This document shows positions 1 to 10,671 of a DNA stretch of 64,000 nt, piece by piece (the stretch's first letter is position 1; the number at the start of each line of letters is the position of its first letter). Origin of the DNA: Chaetoderma sp. LZ-2023a (lineage: Eukaryota > Mollusca > Caudofoveata > Chaetodermatida > Chaetodermatidae); the NCBI GenBank assembly GCA_034401795.1, contig CM067366.1, positions 73,083,087 to 73,147,086 on the forward strand, written 5' to 3'. A program made the translations under genes and the position numbers. The notes under the pieces were generated by a model. The model was not told the DNA's origin and did not search any database. It saw nothing but the letters and a program-made list of their open reading frames with translations.

Positions 1-179
1 TGATAATAATGTCCTATGGCTAATCTTCTCTCCGGTTTTAACCAGTTCCTCACCCAACAGGTTCTTGGTCTTCTCCTTCTTCTCTCTTGCTCTACCATCT
101 CATTGTGTTCTTGCTCTGCTTCCAACAAAAATTGCAGGAAACCAACATTCAAGATGTTAAGAGCTGCAAGGTTATCCAT
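1..179 (-). CDS. PIF/Harbinger-type transposase (HARBI1-like), N-terminal part, runs off window
   Basis: Reading the minus strand from an ATG at 179-177 gives 59 uninterrupted codons to the window edge. The peptide starts MDNLAALNILNVGFLQFLLE, continues with a Glu-rich stretch, then RRRRRPRTCWVRNWL and a second basic patch ending in GHYY. A basic run followed by W-V-R-x-W-L near the N terminus is the hallmark I know from PIF/Harbinger transposases and their domesticated relative HARBI1. The catalytic DDE nuclease domain would lie further left, outside the window. This start is chosen because it is the first ATG downstream of a TATA box about 90 bp upstream on the same strand. No stop or frameshift is visible in the part present, so the element may be young. 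It could be a transposon copy or a domesticated gene. The transposon is favoured because of the repeat-rich surroundings and absence of other genes. The overlapping plus-strand ORF at 16-219 is its shadow. Confidence 0.75.
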   Translation of the reverse strand, partial: MDNLAALNILNVGFLQFLLEAEQEHNEMVEQERRRRRPRTCWVRNWLKPERRLAIGHYY

Positions 180-262
180 GGTGTTGAGCAATGAAGTCAG
201 GAACAGATGTAAACTGTAAAAAATCTTGTGCCCAAATGATGAACCAGTGAGGAAACGACCCG

Positions 263-270
263 TATTTATA
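263..270 (-). promoter_or_regulatory. TATA box of the Harbinger-like gene
   Basis: The minus strand reads TATAAATA, flanked by GC-rich bases, 84 bp upstream of the transposase ATG. That leaves room for a transcription start near 235-240 and a 5' UTR of roughly 55-60 nt. This is a good match to a Pol II TATA box and its position supports the chosen start codon. Confidence 0.6.
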
Positions 271-284
271 CCCTACCTTGTCTG

Positions 285-900
285 AGTGTACTGCAGACGG
301 GGTGGACGTTGTAAAAACTGCGTAAGAACGCAATAAACGTACTCAAAACGAGTAGAGCGTACTGAGAACCTACTGCGAACCTTTTGAACTGTGTAGAAAC
401 GTGTTGTAAACTTGTTCAGAACTTGTTATTTTGTTTTGATCGTATTTAGACGGAATAACGACGCACTAAGGACGTAATGCGGTCGAGTTGGGTCTGTCTG
501 TGAACGGGATGAACGAGCTACAAACGGACGCGGTCGGTGTGCACACGTAATGCCAATTGACGCCCGCCCGCACCACGTCATAACACGTCCCTAGTACGAT
601 CGAAGTACGGCAATTCCGTTCGTAGTACGTCCATCTCGTTTTAAGTACGTTGTCACTCCGTCTAATTGCAGGACGGGATGGTCGCCCGAGCAACATTCCC
701 GACCAAACCCGTCCGAGCCCGTCCATGAAGTTCGTAAACAGACCGTAAAAAGTTGCTACTACGTCCACTCCGTTTGCACACAGTTTGAGCCCGTTCGGCT
801 ACATTTTTCAGAACGTAGTGAGAACGAGTTCGGTGTGATGGGGGCTTCTGCTCGGCGTAGTGTATGGAGCTTACAAGATACTGTCATTTCCGTTCGTTCG
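285..900. other. CpG-dense tract with dispersed ACG/CGTAC motifs upstream of the Harbinger-like gene
   Basis: About 600 bp immediately upstream (on the minus strand) of the TATA box is full of short words such as CGTACT, GAACGT, ACGTCC and GCGTC at irregular spacings of about 8-15 bp, in sharp contrast to the AT-rich, CpG-poor surroundings. No convincing coding frame was found; a 100-codon minus-strand frame at 466-768 has low-complexity codon content. It may be the subterminal region of the transposon, holding transposase or regulator binding sites, or a CpG island. The outer terminal inverted repeat of the transposon was not identified. Confidence 0.5.
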
Positions 901-1113
901 ATCAATTGTTTACTGGCCACGTAGACGTAGATGACTCGCTCTTAGAGGTGTTTCCCCCGAAGGGTTACATTGCTTTCCTGAAGGGTTGCTCTAACTAAAA
1001 GTCAAAACTGACAAAAAGTCTAAAATTAAGATGTTGCTAGGGGTGTATGTATTGTTTGTTGCTGGCTTGCTGCCTAATGGGCTGTTGTTGGCGGGTTCTG
1101 TGTTATACGCTGC

Positions 1114-1442
1114 GAGAATTGAAACTTAAAAGAACACGACAGCTACTCTCTTCATACCAGACAATATCAGTTCACTTAAAACGAGATGATATATAGCCAA
1201 TATTAGTCAAACTAGCAAGTAGTTAACACAAAAATAGTCCCTTTGAATTCATAGTAAAATTCAAATCTATCGCACACTAAATGAGGTCAAGAATTTGCTG
1301 ACGTTGTGTAGATACTGATACAACACGAACCACTGGATGGATCTGTATCAAGCTAGTGATACAGAGGTTAAGTTGATATAAAAATCAACATGATCCACAG
1401 CGTTGCCTTTACAGTCTGCTACGGAGATAGACTGGGCCCCAC
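1114..1442 (+). repeat. Direct repeat, left copy (partner at 1953-2298)
   Basis: Begins GAGAATTGAAAC and ends near GGGCCCCAC. It matches 1953-2298 at high identity by eye, with a few small indels, one of them about 17 bp. Each copy carries an 8-bp perfect stem (CTGTATCA / TGATACAG) around a 6-base loop. About 510 bp, including a CA/CG-rich microsatellite at 1442-1475, separates the copies. No TG...CA ends or target duplication were seen, so an LTR assignment is not supported. Confidence 0.75.
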
Positions 1443-1952
1443 ACATACGCACACACACACGCACGCACGCACACCACCGCAAGAATCACAACCACAACAT
1501 TAACTTGACCCCTATAAATTAAGGTCACAATGACCTATAAAATACCATAAATTCCAACTAAAGCTATTTCGTGTGTTAATTTAGAATAAGTCTGGCTAGC
1601 AATCCAGGACATCACCATTCCACAGACACCGTGGTGGCAGTCTTACACAGGCCAGGGATCTGCTCTAGTGCAGGCATGTAAGCGGTACACGTGCCTATTT
1701 TATATTAATTTACATCGCCGACAGTTCTCGTCCGATTTGAATTTATAAGACGGATTTGGATTCCTGGTGAAATTTTTGTTAAGATTCGCCCAACGATGGA
1801 ACGAAATGGACCTGTATGAACAATTTAGACCCACAGTACAGCGCGCTTAACCCATCTGGAGTATCGCGCATGCATCACGAGATCGAGAAAAGTATCTTGT
1901 ATGTATTGAGTAGCCATTGGCGTAGTGATTTCCACCATAATATGGTGGTAGA

Positions 1953-2298
1953 GAGAATTGAAACATAAAAGGACACGACAGCTACTCTCTTCATACCAGA
2001 CAATATCAGTTCACTTAAAACGAGATGATATAAAGCCAATAGTAGTCTAACTAACAAGTAGTTAACACAAAAATAGTCCCTCTGAATTCGTCGTAAAATT
2101 CAAATGTGTCACACCCAAAATGAGGTCAAGAATTTGCTGACGTTGTGTAGATGTTGACATCACACAAACCACTGGATGGATCAAGTCGATTTTAATGTCT
2201 GTATCAAGCTAGTGATACAGAGGTTAAGATGATACTAAAATCAACATGATCCACAGCGTTGCTTTTACAGTCAGCTACGGAGATAGACTGGGTCCCAC
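1953..2298 (+). repeat. Direct repeat, right copy (partner at 1114-1442)
   Basis: Second copy of the ~0.34-kb direct repeat. It contains an additional ~17-bp stretch before the CTGTATCA hairpin compared with the left copy. Unit type unknown; it could be a local tandem duplication or two copies of an interspersed element. Confidence 0.75.
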
Positions 2299-2599
2299 TC
2301 TGTCTGGTCTCAGAAGTGGAGTCTATGTAACAGTCTAGTCCTTGAGATAACGTAATAAGATGGCCTGTCAATACATTAGAGGTGTATTCTTGAAGAAGCC
2401 ATGTCTCTATTTTTAGATTGGCGCGGTAGGCGATCTTAAGGACTATATTGTGATTAACTCCATATGCTCATGATATTAGATGCTAATTTTCATGACAATT
2501 TGAATAAAGGTTGTTGCTGCCATGTCTTTAGAATAATCAACATGTTGTGAATAAGTTAGTAAGTTAGTGATAACAATTTTCCAGTGACTCGATGTTCAA

Positions 2600-2856
2600 G
2601 TGAGTTCAGCATGAAGCGTTCGGGTGAGTACCCTCTACCAGTCCTGACTGTCACGCAGCTCCCACCGAGTGGAATAATCTACCACTTAGTCTAAAAAACT
2701 CAGCATCATTAGATATTTTCAAATCACAACTGAAAACCACCCTTTTCAAACGAGCATATTCTCAGTAGATATAGCTATACGCACTAGCGCTTAGAGCACG
2801 CATTGTCATGGATTCAGCGCTTTATAAATGTACTTATTATTATTATTATTATTATC
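2600..2856 (+). mobile_element. 3' end of a LINE (CR1/L2-like) with (TTA)n tail
   Basis: The plus strand encodes APTEWNNLPLSLKNSASL and then a short 'IFKSQLKTTLFKRAYSQ' tail before a TAG at 2766-2768. This A-P-x-x-W-N-x-L-P ... F-K-x-x-L-K-T-x-L-F signature is the very C terminus of reverse-transcriptase ORFs in CR1/L2-related LINEs. A short 3' UTR ends in GCGCTTTATAAATG and a TTA/ATT microsatellite at about 2832-2856, the tail type these elements use. It is strongly 5'-truncated: only about the last 45 codons remain. The final part is still open, which suggests moderate age. Confidence 0.75.
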
Positions 2857-3383
2857 ACTGACGCTGCTAATGTCATCCAACAAACAAATTCTGCAATTCT
2901 GTCTTCATCGCCTCCAAACCATCAGAATTGCAGAATAAACGTGCACATAAAATGGCTGCTTCTCCACACCATCATTGCATAATCTCTAAGCAATAATGGC
3001 TAAATGGATATCATTTCCTGCAAGGAAGATTGATGAAAACAAAGGATAATTCCTGCACAACAAACCGCCGGAGATGGATAAAGGATGTGCCAGAGATGCA
3101 TATTATATGTGGTATTTAATTCTTGTTTGATTCCGAAGACAAAAAATGAATTACAGATTTTTTTAAAGTGGATGTGTCCATTTAGGACTTGCGTCAACAA
3201 AAAGATGAAAAAAACCGTTGATGTGTAACAATGTTCACCAAATAATAGAAAATGTCCTACATTTTAACAAGCTGAAGGCATCTCTTTAAAATCCATGTTC
3301 TGTGCAGATTTCTGGGAAATTGAAATAACTCAATAACAATTGCCAGAAAATTATTCTATTACCTACTGAATCATGAGACTAAA

Positions 3384-3470
3384 TTCAGATGTTCACAAAA
3401 GAGAGATGGTCACATAATACAGGTGGTTACTAAAGACAGGTGGTCACTAAAGACAGGTAGTCACATAACA
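3384..3470 (-). repeat. About five units of the 17-bp minisatellite (seed-size version)
   Basis: On the minus strand this reads as consecutive variants of CTTTAGTGACCACCTGT, the same unit that fills 28.87-43.74 kb on the plus strand. Here there are only about five degenerate units. It lies at the homologous end of the inverted duplicon copy, so it represents either the unexpanded ancestor or a contracted state. Confidence 0.8.
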
Positions 3471-3840
3471 GTTGTTGCATAATACAACTTATTTGCTACG
3501 GTGCATATCCATTGGAGTCAGAAGATCGTGGCTAATTAAGACCACTTGTCTTAAAGGCCCACCAGATGTTGGCCCCAAAAGCGAGTGTCCATTCTAGACA
3601 GGTTTGCCTGTATAACGGAACTGTCCAATTAGCGATTTCCCTTGAGTGTCTTTACAGAACACTCCCCTGACAATACATCTGTAAAAACGTCAAGGCTAGC
3701 AAGCAAGGTTTTATCTTCATATGGTCTGTGATTTAAATGTTGCAGGTAAATCGACAGAGACAATGTCATTAAAATCATGCAGCGTGATTTACACCTGATC
3801 TTGTCGATAAATATTTTATGTGTCAAATAATGTTTTGTAT

Positions 3841-3866
3841 GAGAGGGGGTGGGGGGTGGGGGTGGT
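3841..3866 (+). other. G-rich tract, potential G-quadruplex
   Basis: Runs of five, six and five G separated by single T, followed by GG. There are enough G-runs for an intramolecular quadruplex on the plus strand. It sits in the inverted duplicon copy and is absent at the homologous place in copy 3 (around 28.63 kb). Confidence 0.4.
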
Positions 3867-5261
3867 TGCTGATTGTATGCATATCGTCCAATATATATAT
3901 GTCCTGCCATGAATAATTGCGTCGTTACGGGAAGCGCATCTCAGCAATAACGGGATGATTGTCATAATGCAGTCTTGCGCATAACAGACATTTTTCAAGG
4001 TTAATGAGACAGTGAGCATCTTATAAAATACAATGCCTTAAATAACGTATAAGCATAAAGATCAAACATCAGGTGCTGCCAAAATGGTGAAGATTGCATG
4101 TCATCGTGTTAGTGATTGATGGCGTCACGCAATACCTAGGAAATACATAAGCACCATGCAATGTCACACGCAATAGCTCCCACAAAATCTATTTAATAAG
4201 CATTGAGAAATTTGTTTACAGATTAACCTGGCCATTCAACCTGCATGGACATAAATTATATTTAATCTCACCAGCAGGTGTCATAGTGACTGTAATGTCT
4301 GTTTACGGGAGCATGCGTGTTGTGGTCGCGTGTGCCTGTCCGTCCATGTACGTGCTCGCTTGCATGCGTATGCATCCAGAATGTACAGAACCGATCTTCA
4401 CAAAAGTTGGATGGGATAGGCTAGTTCTCCGAAATGCTTGTTATTCTATATCATAATTAAAATTGGCTGATTATTTTGGCTTAAACTCGACTAGCAGTCA
4501 TTCATTAGTAGAATATTCATACCATCAATGTAATGTGTAGGCACTCAAAACTACACGATTATCTGCTTCGTCGTTGAAATTTTTGCATGTCGATTCAGGA
4601 CAACAGCATGGGCAAGATGCAATAGCTTCTTATCAAAATATTCAACAGATCACTTGTTATCGCGACAACACTGCCTTCTTTGATTTGTACCATTGAAAAG
4701 GTTAAGTGTTAAACTAGCTTGTTAGACATACACCATACGCAGTAACAATAATAATACACGCTGTTTAAGTGGACGCAAAGGTATTAAGCAATATTCATTT
4801 CATAGGCAGCCCACTAAAATAATCTGATAACATTGCCCCAGGATTGAATAATGCATATAATACCGATATAATCACAGAGACCGCATTTATACCAGGGACA
4901 AATATTATGTCACAAACAAAACAATGTTTATAAAATATACTAAGGGAAATGACATTGTTAGAGGATTCAAAATGAGTAAATATATTATTACGGCTAATTC
5001 AGGGTTATATAAATACAAAGAGAACGTGATATTTTCCTTCCAAAAGCTGTGTAAATGTTTCAAGGAGCCAACATATGCAAGTAAGTTAATTGAGTTAACC
5101 ATATCGTCTACATCCTGGCTATTGTCTTCTAGGTTCCCATTGGTTGATTTACTCACATGATCAATATTAATCACATGAACTTGTGTCTACAAGAAAAACC
5201 ACAAAAAATTCTGTAAATTCAATTTGCAAGTGGCAAGGAACACAACTAATAAAGCATGTAA

Positions 5262-6110
5262 GGCTGAACTAGGTAGAGATACCCATTGCTTACCGACGTA
5301 AACACGCTTACATCTAAATACTGGGCCCATTTGGAGAACTTACCCACCAATCGCACTATTGTTATTGATGCTGTCTTATGTAGCAAAACTCTAGATATGG
5401 CGAAAGCTGAAACTTGGCACACATATACCAATACTATGTTCCTCCAAAACAACATAAAATATACAGACCTTGAAACTCGACCTCAACAAAGAAAACAGCT
5501 GGGAAAAACAGTAAAAGAGAAATAGAAAGTGGCAGATATAGAAAGATTGGGAAGGAGGACAGGAAATGCAGAACATGTCACCTGCAAGTGCAGGATGAAC
5601 TGCATTTTCTGACCTTATGCCCAACTTACAAACAAAACATAGAGACCTCCTGTACTGCAAACTGACCTTAGCGTTACCTACCTTCCATGACCTGACGGAT
5701 CTAGAGAAGCTATTTTTCTTTCTTAACTCCCCACCAAATCTCTCACCAATAGTCGGGCAATTTATCTTCGAAATGACTCAAAAGCGAGAAACCGTCCCAA
5801 ATAACACCCCCACCCCCCAATACACACATCCACCCTGACCACGACCAGCTCAACCTATATTTATCCAGAACTTGTACCAATCAGTCAAAATAGCTACATA
5901 CGCCCTTCTCTCGGTATTGCAGTTTCCATATCTGCTCCCTCCCTCCAAAACTACCACCAGCTAGTGTTAAGCTACATGTATATATGTTATTATTCTATTA
6001 CATCATTTTATAGTTTTGTTTAAACGCAATATGAAATAAATTCTTTATGTTTTCCACACATCTATACTGTTCATGTATTGATGAAATGAAATAAAGTATA
6101 AAGTCTACTT
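5262..6110 (+). mobile_element. LINE 3' portion (C-terminal region of RT ORF plus 3' UTR), decayed
   Basis: Fragments in shifting frames recall the region after the reverse transcriptase in LINE ORF2 proteins: 'ELGRDTHCL', 'KYWAHLENLP', then 'CRTCHLQ..DELHFLTLCPTY' and finally a frame at 5617-5838 with LPTFHDLTDLEKLFFFLN and 'IVGQFIFEMTQKRE'. The C-x-x-C...H-F-L-x-x-C-P-x-Y arrangement and the terminal '(F/Y)I..M.(Q/K)KR' are typical of these C termini. At least two frame changes separate the pieces, so the copy is dead. The 3' UTR is AT-rich and ends around 6080-6110 with ATGAAATGAAATAAAG-like sequence. Clade not assignable with confidence. Confidence 0.6.
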
Positions 6111-6226
6111 TACCTAGGTTGAATTCGGGTTCGTTGTTGGGTTACTCGGACCAGAAATATCACGTGGTTGCTTTGCTTATCTACGTATGCGCACATTTTT
6201 ATCCTCGCTTGCAGGAGTAATCGAGT

Positions 6227-6266
6227 CGAATTTGTACCACGTGATACGAATTTGTACCACGTGATA
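6227..6266 (+). repeat. 20-bp perfect tandem duplication with CACGTG E-box
   Basis: CGAATTTGTACCACGTGATA occurs twice back to back, each copy with a CACGTG core. Apart from this, the stretch 6111-6592 shows nothing recognisable. Confidence 0.8.
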
Positions 6267-6605
6267 CCGTTGTCCAATCATACTCTTGGTCATTCGCATA
6301 TGTTGTCTAGGTACCCCGCTTTCCCCGACAACATACCCGAACTTAGCCCTAGTCTGGGAGTCCATTTCTAGATAATGAGAATATTTTTGAAAACATATCT
6401 CTGACATGATTGCCCTGTTACCCATTCAGTTACGACTTCAGTTACTGAGCCAGTCATAATTTAAATTGATGATGTCGAGCTTTGTATAGATATGTCATGT
6501 TATCGAAATGCCACCTGCTCTGTGCCCGAGGGTTACACACTTCTCTCCTTTAATGGCCGAGCTGGCCAAAATGGCTTTGGTATGGTAGTAAGTACTGCCA
6601 ATCTG

Positions 6606-6928
6606 TAAAAGTCTCCCAACAAAGATCGTCCATGTTTGGCCATGTTCTAAGAATGCCAGAAGAGACACCAGCGCAGAGAGCCTTGGGATTCGCCCTACTC
6701 AGAGCCAGCAAATACAAAGCCAGGAGACTACGTCATTGCATAAATCTGCTAAGCGTGCTACGAGGTGACCTCATGAAAGCAGGACTCGGTACACTCAAGT
6801 CAAGAATGGACCTGAGGAAGCTAAGGATTCCGGCCGAGGTCAAGACACAGTGGGCAAAGGCGATGAAGGACTGATTGCAGCTGTAGGATGTTTCTACTAC
6901 TACAGCCGCAGAATATAGTAATCATACA
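6606..6928 (+). mobile_element. 5'-truncated LINE 3' end flanked by a 13-bp target site duplication
   Basis: The sequence TACTGCCAATCTG occurs at 6593-6605 and again at 6929-6941, bracketing this segment exactly. Inside, 6632-6874 encodes MFGHVLRMPEETPAQRA followed by a basic stretch, then LRGDLMKAGLGTLKSRMDL and a tail 'PAEVKTQWAKAMKD' before a stop. G-H-V-x-R-M ... T-P-A-Q ... D-L...L-R ... W is the familiar extreme C terminus of several LINE groups. The 81 codons are open. A CTACTACTAC-containing 3' tail at about 6890-6905 precedes the right duplication. It inserted into sequence just before the start of duplicon copy 1. Confidence 0.8.
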
Positions 6929-7104
6929 TACTGCCAATCTGCTGAGCAAGAGAGCAGTATTTTAGAAATGTTGCAGCTGGATTGGCTGGATCAGTAACTG
7001 AAGTGGTAACCGAGTGCATAACAAAGACAATAATCTCAGTGCTAGGTTTACTAATGCAGTTTTCTTGTCATCTACAAATGGACATTACTAATACTCCCCA
7101 AACT

Positions 7105-7520
7105 CACCCTATGTCGATGCTTAGATCATTGCTTTGAGATAACACTCACCTTATGTATAAGCTTAGATTATCACTTAGAGATAACACTGACCATATACAT
7201 ATGCTTAGATTATCACTTAGAGATAACCCGCACCATATGCATATGCTTATATTATCACTTAGAGATAACACTCACCATATGTATATGCTTAGATTATCAC
7301 TTAGAGAGAACACTCACCATATACATATGTCTAGATTATCACTTACAGATAACACTCACCATATACATATGCCTAGATTATCACTTAGAGATAACACTCA
7401 CCATATGTAGACGCTTAGATTATCACTTAGAGATAACACTCACCATATGTATATGCTTAGATTATCACTTAGATGTAACACTCACCATATGCATATGCTT
7501 AGATTATCACTGAGATAATA
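7105..7520 (+). repeat. 42-bp minisatellite, about 10 copies
   Basis: The unit contains GCTTAGATTATCACTTAGAG plus ATAACACTCACCATATG and a TATAT or CATAT spacer, 42 bp in total. Since 42 is a multiple of three, it yields a 14-residue peptide repeat (MLRLSLRDNTHHMY) at 7153-7410, which is a by-product. Copies 2 (about 14025-14070) and 3 (about 25142-25180) of the block contain only a single unit at the homologous position. Confidence 0.9.
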
Positions 7521-9596
7521 ATACGCCCAATGTGTGTATAAGAGATATCCCATTATCCCTACCTCGATGTGTATTACCTCATCTGACTCCTTAGACGCGC
7601 CCTCCTCTAGGCTACCTGACTAGGTAATGTAAACACCAGTTTGTTCTTGTGGTTATTTTTTTTTATCATGTCATGCAATCAACCAATGAGAACATAGACG
7701 TCGATAGCCAGGGTGTAGACGATATGATTAACTCAATTAACTTTCACTTAAGTTAATTAAATAGGCTCCGATTACGTTTGCTACATGAAACATTTGCACA
7801 GTAGGCCTACCTGGGGTGGGGGTTATCATGTGTTTCTTTGTATTTATATCAGCTTGGATTATCTGCAATAATATTTACTCATTTTTAATACACTACCAAT
7901 ATCATCTCTTTTAGTATCCTTTGTATACATTGTTTTGTGCGTGACTTATCAGTCTCTGATAGCCATGATGTCTCTGTGATGGTAACGCTTATATTCAGTG
8001 ATTGGTATTGCAATTACTGCTTCTGTAATTAGCCAATATTATAGAATCAATCATATGTATATGATTGGTCAGTAATTATATTCATTATTCAATCCAGAGT
8101 CAATTGTGCCTGGTTATTTTAGTGTGCTCTCTATGAAATTAATATTCCGCTATAGTTTTAAATATATTAACTAGGTAAGATTGTACAATGAACAAACCAG
8201 GTTAACACTTAACCTGTTTAAATCAGAGTGCAATATTTTGTTGCTATGACAAGTGATCTATTGAGACGAACTTGACTGGAGGCGATTGCATCTTGTCATG
8301 CGGTTGTCTTGAATCGAGATGCAAGAATTTCAAGAATTGTTTTAGTGCATAAGAAGTACCTTACCGGTACGACCATTCAGATAATGTAGCAATGACTGCA
8401 AGTCAAATTCTCTTCAACATAATCAATGAGCTTTTAACGATGATTTAGAATAACAAACATTTCAGCGAATTCTTTGTTTTATTCTCCACATCCTTTTAGT
8501 AGTTGACCTTTGCCCACTACAGTTCTACAAGGGTTGCCTTCCACACAATTTGGTCACGATCCGTCAGTAGATCTGGAGATATCCTGCCAGACAATCCTTA
8601 CCTCTATGATGACCTAGGCCGTTTGCCACATATTACCACCCCACCCACAAATAGATACACTTCTTCTTGATGCCAAGCCCAATGTCTTATCAATGATTGT
8701 GATGATCGGTTCAGTACTTGCTGGACACATGCACACCCGCATGAGGACAGACATGCATACAAATGCACGCACAGATAGATATGGCTATTACAATTATCTC
8801 ATGACACTTGATGATGAGATAGTGTATATCCCAAATGAATTGCTGGGTTAATTAATGTATCATACAGCTATCAATCTCTAGGTCAGTTTCTCAATGCTTA
8901 TTAAATATGTAGTGGGTGTTACTGTGTGTGTGTGTGGCATTTCATGATGCTTATGTATTTCCTAGACAGTGTGTCACATTTGATTTTGCTTATATAATTC
9001 TTAGGTAGTGTGTTTCACATTCCATAATGTTTATATATTTCTTAGGTAGTGTGTTTCACATTCCATAATGTTTATATATATCCTAGGTGTTGTATGCAAC
9101 ATTTCATGATGCTTATGTATTTCCAAGGTATTTTGTGTGATATTTAAAAGACACCAGCAATCACTAACATGGTGACATGCAGTCTTCGCCATCATCTCAT
9201 GCTTGATCGTTATGCTTATTAATTATTTAACAAATTGTATTTTATATAATCTTCCCATTAATCTCGAAAAATGTCTTTTATGCGCAAAACTTTGCCTGAT
9301 GACAATCATCCCGTTATTGCTGAGATGCGCTTCCGGTAACTATGCAATTATATATGACAAGACAAATCTATTGGAAGATAAGGCACAAACACAATCGCTC
9401 CCACCAGACATTTTTTGGCATGTAAAATATTATCGACAAGCCAGGTGTAAATCTGCTGTCTGATTTTAATGTCATAGTTTATTACCATTTACCTGGAACA
9501 TTTAAATCTTAGGCCATATGAAGGTAAACGTTGCTAACCTTGACGTTTCCCCACGTGTATTGTCAGTGGTTTGTTATGTAAGACATTGCTAATTAG

Positions 9597-9709
<113 letters not shown>

Positions 9710-10556
9710 CTCTGGCACAGAATTTACCGACCTCCGTGCTTTACTGTGAATGATTAATCTGCTTCGCACGAGATGACATCAATTTAGCCTTTATTGCGAA
9801 AGGATTATGCAATGTTGGTGTGGAGAAACGACCATTTTTATGAGCACGGTGGTTTGTGATGAACACAGAATTGCAGAATTTGTTTTTGGATGACAGCAGA
9901 GGTGTCAGCGATCTGACAGTCGGGAACATTGAGGCACGATCTCACTAACGTATTAATAACACATTGATCATTATATAAGACATGGCAGCAACAACATTTA
10001 TTCAAACTGTCTTGAAAATTATCATGAGCACATGGAGTTAATCACCATCTATGACATACAGAATGAACATATTCCAATTCTGATGCATTTACTATCCATG
10101 CTTAGAGTCATAAACTCACAGATGACATAAATTCCTGATGGATTCTTTGTATTTTATGTAATTTATACCAATTTAATGTTCAGGAGTATAAATATACATA
10201 GATGTTATTACAAAGCCAGTGGAATTTGTTCATGGTCATCAGAGATTGTAAGTTTGCACTGCATCAGTTTCTTTCATATGACTGTTGTTTGATGCAATTA
10301 GATCGCAATGAGTGATGATAGCTGTGGTGACGGTGGAACTCCCGGGTAGCAATGGTGTCAATTGTAGAATAGCGATAACGGTAGTGGAGGTGGCATTGTC
10401 ATGGCGGCATGTATATCTGCCCATGTAGTGATGAGTGTGGTAGTGGTGGTTGTATTGCTAGTAGGCCTGTCTCAAGATTTCATGAAGATTTGAACACCTT
10501 CTTCCACTTGAGATTGGTTTGGGCTAGAAGTGAACAAGTACTGTAATCACGTGACT

Positions 10557-10671
10557 ACGTGTGTGTGTCTGTGTGTGTGCGTGCGTGCGCGCGCGCGCGC
10601 GTGCGTGCGTGAGTGCGTGAGTGAGTGAGTGAGTGAGTGAGTGAGTGTGGGTGGGTGGGTGGGTGGGTGTA
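10557..10671 (+). repeat. Compound GT/GC/GTGA/GTGG microsatellite with a G-quadruplex motif
   Basis: Successive tracts of (GT)n, (GTGC)n, (GC)n, (GTGC)n, (GTGA)n and then (GGGT)n. The alternating purine-pyrimidine part could form Z-DNA, and the GGGT run at about 10648-10669 has five G3 runs with single-T loops, a strong quadruplex motif. Copy 3 lacks this whole insertion. Confidence 0.85.

Larger units (their letters stand above)
3384..5180 (-). repeat. Inverted copy (copy 0) of the low-copy duplicated block
   Basis: Read on the minus strand, this segment follows the same order as about 25.26-28.9 kb. It starts with the 'patch ending GTAGACGATATGATTAACT' region (about 5080-5170), then the TTAACACTTAACC region (about 4600-4720), the 'CATGATGCTTATGTATTTCC' region (about 4130-4160), the 'ATCATCCCGTTATTGCTGAG' region (about 3930-3975), and finally a short run of the 17-bp unit at 3384-3470. 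Matches are by eye and interrupted by indels. The two overlapping ORFs at 4905-5174 lie in this non-coding homology and are not genes. Confidence 0.75.

Noticed and set aside
466-768. 100-codon minus-strand ORF
   Set aside because: Falls inside the CpG/ACG-rich tract upstream of the Harbinger-like gene; composition is explained by the repeated motif.
1114-2298. TRIM/LTR element
   Set aside because: The terminal dinucleotides, primer-binding site and target duplication expected for LTRs were not seen, so only a direct repeat pair is reported.
4905-5174. Overlapping 89- and 78-codon ORFs
   Set aside because: They lie in the inverted duplicon; homologous sequence in the direct copies is not open in the same frames.
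7153-7410. 85-codon MLRLSLRDNTHHM repeat protein
   Set aside because: Product of the 42-bp minisatellite, which is single-unit in the paralogous copies.
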